A DNA stretch of 64,000 nt from Sipunculus nudus (lineage: Eukaryota > Annelida > Sipuncula > Golfingiida > Sipunculidae): positions 53,976,079 to 54,040,078 of the forward strand of contig CM049309.1 of the NCBI GenBank assembly GCA_026874595.1. Direction: 5' to 3'. Under the pieces are notes generated by a model. It was not told the origin of the DNA, did not search any database, and worked only from the letters and a program-made list of their open reading frames with translations. A program made the translations under genes and the position numbers. Positions within the stretch are counted from its first letter, which is position 1; each line of letters opens with the position of its first letter. Shown here piece after piece: positions 9,686 through 22,000 of the stretch.

Positions 9686-12600
9686 ATGGCTCTTTCTCTG
9701 CTAGGCTATGGGTACGCTGCCACTCTTACAGCCGGTGGTGTCATGGGATTCGTCAAAGCAGGTAAAAATGTCTTTCCTGTGTAATTATTTGGCACTAATA
9801 TAATGCATTATCAGCCTAATCAGCTAGCATTATCAGCTAACATGCATTTGTCGGGCTTTTTTGTTCCGACTCTATCACAGTCAGTGTATAACTATTATAA
9901 ATACCATTGTTCAACAGTAATTGAATCATAGATCTATAGATCTATAGACAATAGTGGTACCAAAGTTCCAGTTTAAAGCATCGTGTGAACAAGTTCCATT
10001 TCTTTCAGTTCATGGACTGCAACTAGACAAGTTGAGCTGAATTATAATGTTTCATAGTCTACGTAAATGCTAAAAGGATCATGTGAGAACTTCTAAGAGA
10101 TAAAAACCTTAATTTATGAATTATTTCAAACACATTCACAATGTAGAAGTCAATCTTATATTTGATTTAGAAGTCAACTTTCTCTTTGTGCAGGTACATA
10201 TTCACAATATATGACACCCAGGCCCGTGACAGCAGACATATTGACAACTTTACAGGAGTTACCGCCCTATTAATTAATTCAATGTTCTATCGTTATATGG
10301 TAACTGTTAATATTTCATGCGGCATATACGTAAGAGCTGTTCATCAAGTAATCGAGATTTACCAATATGCCGACTTATAACGGAATCTTTTTCGCCCTTG
10401 GTGGGTGTCGTTAAAAAGTAAAATAATTATTTTACTCTGTACGCTCTTTACACAGCGCTCAACCTATAGGCCTACTACCTTTATCGTAAGCGCTGTTTAA
10501 TGTGACCTCGTATCCTGAGTCGCTACACAAGAGGGGAGCTCTGTATTTTGGTCCAATCAGATGAGACCCGGTGCTAGTAGACACGATCTCTATGACTGGC
10601 TGAAATGGTCACATAATTAATAAATAGCATATATAAATGCTGTTGGCAAAATCTTTTTAGGGGTTGGAGAGGCCATTGTGTATGAGCTAGACCACAAACT
10701 GATTCCATAAATATTTGTGGTCCTCTTGACTGGGTGTAAACAATGTCCGATATGCGACACATAACTGATGCGACAAGGAATCTAAATACTTATTAGGACG
10801 TGTTGCCAGCTAAACGGTTTACCAGCCAAGCGAGAAATACACGGAGCCAATGTTGTTACATTTCGTTTTGAGTGACAGCTCATCGCCCCGGCAACCGTTT
10901 GAATAGGCCACAGGCTCAGTTTGCACAGGTCCTAGTGCGCATAGGATGCCCGGCCGGTGAGCTGTTATTCAAACGAATTCCAGCAAACCCCGCTGGCTGG
11001 TTTCCGTTTTGCTGGCAACGGATACATGGCTACGCTAACATAGTTGTAATGCCATAATCGAATCGGTCGTTGATGCGAGTACGCAGAGGGAGCAATTAAA
11101 ATTCGACTAATATTTACTAAGATTAAACATAAAACTGTCATTAAACGGCGCATAAAGCGCAGCTATGGGCGGAGCCATGATGACTGTCGAGAGTTTGTTA
11201 ACTAGTATTTGGTTGGCTGCTATAGTCACGTCATACACACGTTTTTCAGCAGACATCGACCCACCACCTGGTGTCTAAGTGTATCATAAACGATCAAACC
11301 AGGCAGCGGGAAAATCAGTAGCTTCTATGAAGCACAAGATATCAGCTGCCTCAGAAATGTAATTACTCTGTTGTTTTACTTTATCTGAAATGATACCATG
11401 ACTCGCCTTGACTCGATCGCTGTTAAAAACGACTAAAAATATTTTTTCGTGATATATACCACAGTATTGGAAATTACCCGTACTGCCACCCTCAAGTGTT
11501 CAGTAGCCTCCTAAAACAACAGAGGGGACAGGAATGCAGCTAGGACAAGTAGTGCTGCATTTAGGCTACAGGAGGCACTCTCTGAACAAGAGAAAAATTA
11601 ACTCCCTTCTTTATCCAAGCAATGAAACATTTATGAAATTAAATCATTAATAAAAGAGACCGTTTATATTAGAGCCTGGAGCCGTGTAAGCAACCCAATT
11701 GTTCCAGGCTGGGACAAAAACTTAACTGATATTAGTTGTGGTACTTTCGTGGCTCGGCCTGCCAAAATGTCGGCGGTCAAAAATGGCTTGTCAGAATTTA
11801 CGTCAATATTGCGATGTTGCAAATATATATTTTAAGCAAGTTGCTATCTATTTTAATTGTAATTAATTATATATTGAAGTAGTGTACATTTTAACCATCA
11901 TGTCTGAAACTGATTTTGATTATATATTGAGTTTATATTTTTGTAGCTTTGTCGATCTACACTTGAGATTCGAACAAACACATTAAGTATATATACTTTC
12001 AGCGACCAGAAATATATATAACTAGAAAACGGGCAGTCGACATGTGACTTTACGTATTCAGGTATCCGTCAAATCACAGAGGCACTGAATAAGTAGTGCA
12101 TTGAATGTTCCTGACATGACAGGACTCAAATTTTGTATAATGCTATGCTAATATGGCAAACAACTCCTAAGAAAAGGGCATCAATGTATTTAACGAAAAT
12201 GGAAACGTAGGTGACGCCACCTGTCTGGTCTACGAGAAAACTCTCCAAGATGGATGGACATGCCAAATTTTTCAGACCCATACACTGAATCAATCCCGGG
12301 ATATGAGTGATTTTCACCCAAAACAAACGTAAGGATGGATGTCAGGCGAAAAAGATTGTAGGTGGCGCAACAAGTCTTAAGTATGAGATGGAGATATCCA
12401 AGTTCTATTTACATCCACAATTTCTGCCCAACACATTGAACCGCTCTTGAGATGTGGGCTGTTATCACTAAGTCACCCAGATTAATACTGCGCGAAAAGG
12501 TTTGCAGGTGGTGATACCAGTCTTTTTAAGGCACCAGTACACGTGTTCAAATAATTATGCTTGGTTTCGGAAAGATCAGTCCAAGGGTCTAAGAGGAGTT

Positions 12601-15600
12601 CTCCGGGAACGAATGCGGCGGCTATGCAGATACACATATATTTATATATATTTCTTAATTCTGAAAATGTCACTTCAAACCAAATCAAGTCAAGCAGCAA
12701 ATGAGGACGGGTTCTGGATTTTCCCGAGCGCCCTGTTAAGGGGATGTGCGTCTGCGATCACCTGCACAGACGTACCATTATATTCACGCGATATCACGCT
12801 GCATGAGGGCACGTTTGAACAGTATGCTGGAAACCCCCATTGTTATTTCTTGCGACTCGTCGGCGTTACTTTTAGATATTTTTTTAATGTGTTATACAAT
12901 TTTCCAAGGGTCATGAAAACGCTGCGAGTACGGTACGCCAAACGCTATACGTCGGCGTAGATGAGTCGCAAACGCCTTAACGATCATAGAAGTAAAGCTA
13001 ACGTAGCGTCCAGTTTATGCCGCTGGTGGTTCACCGTAATACGCATACAAACACACATCACGAGTAACCCAATAGAAACCTCAGCCTTACGTAATTGAAA
13101 CTCGCATAATATCACATCCCTGTTAGGGCTGTTAATGTTCTTTTTCTGGCCTCTAAGATATGGTATGTCAATAAGCGGGCTAGACTATAAGCACAGAACT
13201 GCAATCGGCCTTACAATCAGTCCTACTACCGGACTCCCGATAACATTACATGTGCCAATAAAGGTAATAAGGACTATTTATATATATCTGTGGGTATCAT
13301 CTTTTCCATAATCACATTCTTATTCTAAGAGGGAAAGCTGGTAATTATTTCATATTGTCTGACTTTTTTGCATGAAATACGTTTAAAATGAATAATGTGT
13401 ATAACTTTCTAAACATTTTTGCATGAAATACGTTTAAAATGAATAATGTGCACAACTTTCTATACATTTTTGCATGAAATACGTTTAAAATGAATAATGT
13501 GTATAACTTTCTAAACACTTTTGCATGAAATACGTTTAAAATGAATAATGTGTATAACTTTCTAAACATTGCCCCCATCAAACACTGTACCTTTGAAACG
13601 ACCACATTTTTTCTTTGCACAATCACGATTTACCACTGATGGGGGCTTCTCCAAGCAATATACATTAACAAATTTTTTTTAATGAATATTGAATAAACGG
13701 TATACCGGTTTATAAGAATGCATGTTTATTGTTTTCTAGGCAGCGAAACTTCTCTAGCGACGGGTCTCCTGTTTGGAGGGATGTCAGCCCTTGGTGCTCA
13801 CCAGATCGCGCAAGATCCGAAGAACGTCTCTCTCCTCCTGGGTCAGTTACTACTTTTAATTTATGTTTTTATGTTATGTTCAATTTTTATTGGATGTCCA
13901 GTGCCATATTTATACATACAGGGTAATTTTCATGTGCCAGTTCAAAGATACTCCCTAAAGTATGCTTTACCAAAATATTGAGTGTAAGAATCACAGAGGC
14001 CAGTTAGCAAAAAATAGAACGAGTGAAGAACCGAAGAACGTCTCTCTCCTCCTAGGTCAGTTACTACTTGTAATTTATGTTTTTATGTTCAATTTTTATT
14101 GGATGTCCAGTGCCATATTTATACATACAGGGTTATTTTCATGTGCCAGTTCAATGATACTCCCTAAAGTATGCTTTACCAAAATATTGAGTGTAAGAAT
14201 CACAGAGGCCAGTTAGCAAAAAGTACCCCCCCCCCCCCCATCGTATCAGTCACTCAATATTCATACTGATTTTTTTCAGGAAGCAGTGCTGTTTTGACAG
14301 GAGTCATGGGGTACAGGCTCATGCAAAGTGGAAAGTGCATGCCAGACGGATTTGTGGGAGGCTTAAGGTAAGAGGGATACCGCAGGGACCATCCAAGGGT
14401 GATTTGGTGTGGAACACCGTGTTTTGTGCTTTACTCTACTTGGTGGTGCTGTCATCTGCCGGTACAATTTGAAATTATCGATTCATGAGGCACCAATTCT
14501 GGAGAATGCCCATGTTCCAAATCCCAGTGTTTTATCATAAGACATTTGTTGACATGTATTTTTTTAAGTAATTTCCTAACAGAAAAATTCTTATTTTCTT
14601 CTATGCCAAAGTAATTTCATAAAATGCAAACGTTTTAATTTTATTTTTTTCCCATAAAAAAACAGGGTTATAACTTGTAATGGAGATGTCATCGAATCCA
14701 TGGGCACTCTGCAGTGACGTTAATCACTGGAAAACGTTCTGGGGAAAATAGAATCACAATAGAAGCCTGCTAGGACCTATTTTTAGGACACTATAATCAC
14801 AATAAACCAGACGGAACAAATGACCACGCTGAATACCGGGGCCTTACCCCCATTCAGCGTGTATCAATATAACAAGAGCGGGTTTATTCAGCTGATGCAT
14901 CAACTGCAACCATTCTTTTTAAACCCCCACGACAAATTAAAAGACATGCATATTTGAAATGATGGTTGCACAGTTCTAAGATTTATTGTTTCACATTTGT
15001 ATTTGTCATTTGGCGTGTTAATGGTTGGTTGTGCACCATGCTTTTTTGTCCTAGCTCATAATTATAAGTGAAAATTACTGAGAAAAGTTAATAATGATCG
15101 TGTACCCACTGGAAAGCTAAATATTTTGTGGTATATTATTAGTGGTAGGAATCAGTAACCAAATCATATTTGATGACTGAAAGATAGAGAACGATCGATG
15201 ATCAGTTATTAATCGATTACATAACGTACCATCCAACGTTGCCGTGAAATATACTGTATAGAATTATAACTAAATATTGACGGAGTAAATTCAGTCTAAC
15301 TTGTATATCACGCTGAAAGGTCAAGGTAATGACCCGGTTGTTGACACTTATTTGTTGACACTTGTTACACAAAGTCATGTTTTGCTGCTGTTCCCTGTTT
15401 TGTGCCCTGTCTTTCCTACATATCTCTGACAGACTAAGAATATTTTATTGATACAATATACCTTCTCTGGATGTGCATACATAAACTTTTTGTTGACTAT
15501 GCAAAAATGCAATCAACTTAATAGATTATTAAAGAAAACGACCAATGATTTTTATAATAGATTAACTAGAACACTACCTAATAATGATTACTAATGACAG

Positions 15601-15663
15601 ACTACTTTTGTTTGTAGTGTACTGATAGTAATAGCAACAGGCACGGTCATGCTACAGAAGTAA
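9686..15663 (+). CDS. TMEM14-family (TMEM14C-like) protein, copy 2
   Basis: Four exons at 9686-9761, 13740-13841, 14280-14367 and 15618-15663 (TAA) join in frame (phases 1, 1, 2) to give 103 residues. The start MALSLLGYGYAATLTAGG and GFVKAG match the first helix and loop of human TMEM14C. Helix 2 has TGLLFGGMSALGAHQ, followed by QDPKNVSLLLG, GVMGYRLMQSGKCMPDG and the ending IVIATGTVMLQK. Four hydrophobic helices fit a mitochondrial inner-membrane protein. TMEM14C aids porphyrin transport for haem synthesis, but whether this paralogue does is inference. Intron 1 is about 4 kb and holds repeats; the exon 2 end is partly duplicated downstream. The gene is convergent with PAK1IP1. Confidence 0.93.
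10438..10495 (-). repeat. Short interspersed repeat (mate of 3966-4062)
   Basis: The inverse of AGCGCTGTGTAAAGAGCGTA plus a flanking CTATAGG block lies in TMEM14 copy 2 intron 1. The rest of that intron up to about 12120 shows no supported feature. Confidence 0.45.
12126..12640 (-). mobile_element. Decayed inverted copy of the GTATCCGCC family
   Basis: Read on the - strand, the block around 12590-12630 matches the left part of copy A (GCCGCCGC then TTCCGGAGAACTCCTCT). Further along are remnants of the GGTGGCGCCACCT unit (near 12210, 12362 and 12508). The ends are not recognisable, so the limits are approximate. Confidence 0.45.
13366..13569. repeat. 51-bp tandem repeat, four copies
   Basis: The motif GCATGAAATACGTTTAAAAT recurs at 13370, 13421, 13472 and 13523, exactly 51 bp apart, with few changes. 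Because 51 is a multiple of three, it creates a spurious - strand open frame. The right side is bounded by GCCCCCATCA, with the inverse at 13637-13646. Confidence 0.92.
13817..14222 (+). repeat. Direct duplication covering the 3' end of TMEM14 copy 2 exon 2
   Basis: The first copy (13817-14014) includes the last 25 bases of exon 2, its donor and about 170 bp of intron. The second copy (14031-14222) repeats this with few changes, including CCGAAGAACGTCTCTCTCCT and a second GGTCAG donor at 14055/14056. There is no acceptor in front of the second copy, so it is best seen as intronic. Confidence 0.9.
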
Positions 15664-16078
15664 CACCAGCATCACTCGCCAAGTCATACCAGTGTCACAG
15701 AGTGTGCAGCAAGGAGTACTAATTCCGGTTTTACCTTAGAAATCAGAGATTAACTTTCCAGGTTGAATTAAATGAAAGCATTAGTGAGGAAATGTGGTGA
15801 GAATGATGCCAGTGGATAAGGATCTTTGCATCTCACAGACATTCACTTAATAACATCCGAACCATACAGCTGGAACAAGAGCAGGAAAAAATAAATGTAT
15901 ATTTTACATATATTTTTTGTTTAATTCCCATATTATACAACATCAACAGGCTTTTAAAATATTAAGTCTGCTCAGGTGATACAAGTACTCTTAAACAAAG
16001 CCAGTAACATGCAGTGTTTCAGTTGATGTCAGTTAATTCCTCATAAATCAGTAAACAAATGATACTTTTGTATTTTAC

Positions 16079-16084
16079 AATAAA
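16079..16084 (+). promoter_or_regulatory. Poly(A) signal of TMEM14 copy 2
   Basis: AATAAA 416 bp after the stop, in a block conserved with copy 1 (2928-2943). Cleavage would fall within or just before the last PAK1IP1 exon on the opposite strand, so the two transcripts' 3' ends probably overlap. Confidence 0.7.
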
Positions 16085-16097
16085 GATTATAACAGAT

Positions 16098-19000
16098 TTA
16101 ATTTTTCCTTTTCTTTTTCTTCTGTTTCTGTGCTTCACTTAATCTTTTTTGCTTCTTGGCCTGTGCTACATGTCTTGGAGTTTGTTTTGGAACCTCTGGA
16201 AAAGAAAACCAAACACCAACTTTAAGAGATATAATGAGAGCAATAAGCCTCTATCTTTAAGCGTTTATGCTATTGAGTGGTCTGATAAAATGCTACAAGA
16301 ATAAATGGTCTCAGAAGAGCAGGAAGTTAAAAGATGGATGAGACACATCATCAACGACACCAGACTAAAATCCCAACTTTTACCTTTATCTTTTACAGTG
16401 ATTACCCGTACCTATGTAGATATAATTTGAGGACCATAAAATACATCTTGTAAATCTTGTAAACAAAAGCACTGCAAATGTGCATAATACGCCAGTCTTA
16501 TGTCTTGTGACCTCTGACCTAATGAAATATACGGGAATTTACCGAGAAATATATTCAGTGAGAAACTGTATTGGTTATATTTTTTTTAATATTCATGAAT
16601 ATCCATAAGATTCTTGGAAAGTCATCACCACCTAACTAAAGTCTGGTAACCTCTGACCTCATTAAATATGTATGGATTTTGGTGGGAATCAAACTTGGCG
16701 CTTTATTATATTGGTCAATATTTCTCTTGAATTTCATCAATTTAGATCATATTCCTGATAAGTTATTGCGGTGAAACAACAAAAAGTAGCCTTGTGACCT
16801 ATGACCTCATTAAATATGCATGGATTTTGTCTATAATCTTACTTGGGCGAGATAATCTATGGGTCAGCAGTTATGGTAAGTTTCGTGAAAATCCATTGAA
16901 GCCCCAGTAATTTATCATGGCGACACGAAAAGGACAGACAGATGGACGGACTATGGGTATACCATAAGACGTCCCGTCACAGACAGACATATAACAAGGG
17001 ACCCATGGGTCACATCGCTCAGCTGAATTTTGGAAAATATTAGTAACTACAAAATATTTTTATTTCTTCAGGTTTTTCATGTATATTATCATTAGAAAAG
17101 CTATGAGAAAATGGCCCTGCTAAAATGAAACTCTGTAAATTACAGAATAATGGACATGAGCTAAACCATTTAGTGATGCACCAAGGGAACAAATAGGCCT
17201 ACGGTAAGTGTTATATAAAAGTAACATTTCATAAACAAATAATGTGTGAAGGTAATTAAGTTTTCAAAAGTTAAATATATGCCATATGAGTTAAAAGTTA
17301 ATCCCACAAAATTTGACCAATGTTCCTAATTTTAATACTAAGTTAACAGTGTTTTTCACACCTAGGCCACGCCAACTTTAAGAGGTATGAATGAAATGCT
17401 ACAAAGTATTTATATCTTCTTAAATCTTGTCAGTTAGCACTTACATTAGATCCTAATATTTTATCACATTTGAATATTAGGATTAAATTCCTGGAATTTT
17501 TTTCTTTAAAAAAAATTAAAATTGTCCAAGTTTCATCATAAAGAATTTATTTAACATTAAAATTATAAGATTCATCTTGTTTATTAGTCCTGTGTATTTA
17601 AGGGGTGGGTGGGGGGGGGAGGGTCTCCGTTGTTACTGCTCATTGCTGAAAAAAATGTTAATTTTAAGATTCATCTAGTTCATAGTACAGGTCTGTCAAC
17701 AGAATGGGGTGAGGGGAGAGAAAAAGGCTCCCCGTGGTATGGTATTAACTGCAGACAGCCTGATCAAGCTCAACTCAGTGGAGAGAGGGCTTGCCCTAGC
17801 GATGGGATTGCATAACATTATGCCAACAGCCAGGGGTGCATAGAGAGCTGCACTGAATGACCTACAATGACCAAAGTGGACTGCTTGACTATGTAAGGGA
17901 ATACAACAAGAGCCTCCAAAAAAATTCAATAACTAGCCTAATTTTGCAGCTTTTATTTTCAAATTTAAGAGTTTTACAGATTAAATCCTTATTTGTACAT
18001 GCTGTGAAAATTAAATCCACAGTACTTACAGGAGAAAAACGTGCCATGGCCAAAGTTGGGCAAAATTTAAGGTACCCAATTTTTATTTTTCCTAATATTT
18101 TAAAAATTTAAAAGATTCTGATCTAATTTTGGGTATACAATTCAATTTTGATTACTTTAAGTTATATTACTGGAAAAAAAGTCCTTAGTTTTAACATGTT
18201 TTGAGTAAAGTGATAAAATATCTTTGCTGATTTTTTACAAAATGCATTATGTTTGAGCCCATAACTTTTTTAAATTATATAATACAGACCTAATTTCTGG
18301 CATGTACATAGGAACTATATAGAAGACTAGATGTGTCGGAACAACACGAATGCCCCCGCCTGGGGCAAATTAGAAACATTTGTAAAATTTTGAAATTTTT
18401 TTTAAGTTCAGGAGGTGTTGTATGGTCAAAAGTAGGTCAACAAGGGCAAAATGCAAACTCGATCTGTAACGGGTCATTATCAAGCAACACACCAAAAATC
18501 AGGCATTGTGAAAAAAAGTCCATACATGTGCATTTTCCATAAAAATTTCTGTCTTTCATGAAATTTTCTATGTTTAGGAGCCGTAAAACAATCAAAAGTA
18601 GGTCAACCGGGATGAAACGCGAACTCGATCTGTAACTGTCATTATCTGCCCACACATAAAAAATCAGGGTGGTATCTGCAGGCATTGAGGAAAAAAAGTA
18701 AGTACATATGCATTTGTTATGAAAATTTATATTTTTCATGAAACTTTCTATGTTCAGGAGCAGTCAAATGGTCAAAAGTAGGTCAACTGAGAGAAAACAA
18801 GAACTCGATCTGTAACTGGTCATTATCTGCCTACACACCAAAAATCAGGCCCGTATCTGCAGGCACTGTGAAAAAAAGTCCATACATATGCACCTTTTTA
18901 TGAAATTTTCTTTGTTAGAGCACCGTCAAACGGTCAAAAATAGGTCAACTGGGACAAAACGTGAACTTGATCTGTAACTGGTCATTATCTGCCCACACAC

Positions 19001-22000
19001 CAAAAATCAGGCCAATATCTGCAGGTATTGTGAAGAAAAGTCTGTACAAGTGTATTTGTCATGAAAATTTATGTTTTACATGAAATTTTCTATGTTCAGG
19101 AGCCGTAAAACAGTCAAAAGTAGGTCAACCAGGACAAAATGCAACTCAATCTGTAACTGGTCAATATCTGGCCACACACCAAAAATCAGGCCAATATCTG
19201 CAGGCATTGCGAAAAAAAGTCAGTACATGTGTATTTAATTTGTCATGATATTTCATATTTTTCATGAAATTTTCTATGTTCAGGAGCTGTAAAAAGGTCA
19301 AAAGTAGGTCAACCAGGACGAAACGCGAACTCGATCTGTAACAGGTCTATTTCTGCCCACACACCAAAAATCAGGCCAATATTTGCAGGCATTGCGAAAA
19401 AAAGTCTGTACATGTGTATCTTTCATGAATATTTCTATTTTTCATGAAATTTTCTATGTTTGTACAACGGTCAAAAGTAGGTCAACCGGGACGAAACGCG
19501 AACTTGATCTGTAACTGGTCTATATTTGCCCACACACCAAAAATCAGGCCAATATCTGCAGGCACTGAGAAAAAAAAAAGTACATGTGTATTTGTCATGA
19601 AATTTCATATTTTTCATGAAATTTTCTATGTTCAGGAGCCGTAAAACAGTCAAAAGTAGGTCAACCAGGACGAAATGCGAACTCGATCTGTAACTGGTCT
19701 ATATCTGCTAACACACCAAAAATCAGGCCAATATCTGCAGGCATTGCGAAAAAAAGTCTGTACATGTGTATCTGTCATGAATATTTCTATTTTTCATGAA
19801 ATTTTCTAAGTTTAGGAGCCGTAAGACGGTCAAAAGTAGGTCAACCAGGACGAAACGCGAACTCGATCTGTAACTGGTCTATATCTGCTCACACACCAAA
19901 AATCAGGCCAATATCTGCAGGCATTGCGAAAAAAAAGTCCGTACATGTGTATCTGTCATGAATATTTCTATTTTTCATGAAATTTTCTAAGTTTAGGAGC
20001 CGTTAAACGGTCAAAAGAAGGTCAACCAGGACGAAACGTGAACTCGATCTGTAACTGGTCTATATCTGCTCACACACCAAAAAAGCAGGCCAATATCTGC
20101 AGGCATTGCGAAAAAAAGTCCGTACATGTGTATCTGTCATGAATATTTCTATTTTTCATGAAATTTTCTAAGTTTAGGAGCTGGAAAACGGTCAAAAGTA
20201 GGTCAACCGGGACGAAACGTGAACTCGATCTGTAACTGGTCTATATCTGCCCACACACCAAAAATCAGGCCAATATCTGCAGGCATTGCGAAAAAAAGTC
20301 CGTACAACTGTTTCATTTCGGAATGACGGAAGGACGGAATGACGGACATGGGTAAAACTATATGCCCCGGCCACTTTGTGGCGGGGGCATAAAAATATAG
20401 TAATGAATGGTAAAATTATATACCAAAAATATACATTCATTGTTATATGTAAACTTTAATACTAGAGAGTCCACCATTCACCTTTGGTCTTTGTCTCTGG
20501 TTCTTCCTCCTCTTCCACCTCTGAATCCTCTTCTGGACTTCCTGCTTGTTCTGCCTTTTGACTGGTAACTTCTTCATTATCATCTGCAGTGTCTGGTGTA
20601 GACTTGTGCCCTTCATACACAGCCAGACATGTCAGCCTGAATGTGGTGTCTACTTTTGTGACCAGCTTTGAAGAGTATGCACCCTGTTAAGGACATGACA
20701 TAAAATTTCTTTGGGACTTGTTTGGAGATGACAGTGGATTTAACCATACAGAAACATTTGCATTATCTAAGGCTATTAGTTCATTTTGGCTGAAGACAAG
20801 AATTTTGCAGCAAAATCACCTCAGCACATACACTTTCTATTAATACTTCAGCTGTTTTATACATTTTTTTGGTTGTGTGTGCAAGTAAACAGTCCATGTG
20901 TGTCTGTTTACAAGGCTGCATGACAAGCAACATGGAAGAAGAAACTGAAGAAACACCAGATGGACATCCTATATGTGAATCTGTGCCATACAGTCACCAG
21001 GTGGCATGCACATTATGCTTATGTTAAGTGCTCGTGTTTGAGAGGTCATTTCAGCTTGTGCATAGGAGTTCACGAATGCCTTTAGAACAAAATCTTGGCA
21101 GATACCATAATATTTTAAGGAGAAAACAATATACTTTGTTTATATTTAACAGATATGGTATGTGAATAGGTACCTTTAAGACAATCTAGACCTCTTCAGA
21201 AAAAAATGTTAAAATACATTATATATATAAACAAAATCAAAGTATCATAGAAATTCCTCTTGCCCTATGAAGATACCACATGGTTTGCAGAATTAGTCTC
21301 TACAATGTTATTTCTAAATTTGAGTGTATGATATACTGTTTAATTTTAGTACAGATATTATTTTGCAGACATTTTTTTTTAAGAATTGCTCATTGTGCTA
21401 TAGGTAAAGAGTTACACCTTGGATGATCTCATAGTAATATGAACTATGTAACTGGTCAAAGAAGGTTTTTGGATAAGGACAGAATTTAGTAAAGTATATG
21501 AAGAACCAACCTGTTCACTGCAGGAAAGATCCCAGATTTGCAAGAGTCCATCACTTGAAGCAGTGAAGACCCACTGACTGTTGCTGCCCTCTGTTGGACA
21601 CTGACAACATTGAAGTCCTCTGACCCTGTAAAATATCAATTCAATAGTTATTTGCATAACATTTTTAAACACTCCACATCTGTCTGTGATAAATCTGACA
21701 GTATTTCCTTTTAAGGTTTAATCTGCCATAGATGATACTTGGACACACAGATTAAAAAAACTAAGAGCCCAGCCATAGTTGGACAGAATATACAATTTAC
21801 CATTGTGTGTGTGTGGGGGGGGGGTGTTTCTGCTCAGATAAATGATCATAAAATGAACACTAAATGATCGTTTTGCATCAGACTGCTCCTGGATTCAACA
21901 TGATTGCAACCCTGCTGCAGAGCACCAGAAATTATTAGATACTAACAGACTAAAATTAATCTAATCAGCCAATAAAAAAAAATGTTGGTCAACATATGAT

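Noticed and set aside
12502-12960. 152-codon frame in TMEM14 intron 1
   Set aside because: Its first part is decayed transposon sequence and no domain is visible.
13345-13626. 93-codon - strand open frame with repeated LYTLFILNVFHAK
   Set aside because: Produced by the 51-bp tandem repeat, whose period is a multiple of three. No splice or start context.
14816-14870. Hairpin CACGCTGAAT/ATTCAGCGTG as a terminator-like element
   Set aside because: Short hairpin in a eukaryotic intron with no known role.
18350-20390. CRISPR or coding repeats
   Set aside because: Units are contiguous, about 180 bp, without spacers or a maintained frame.
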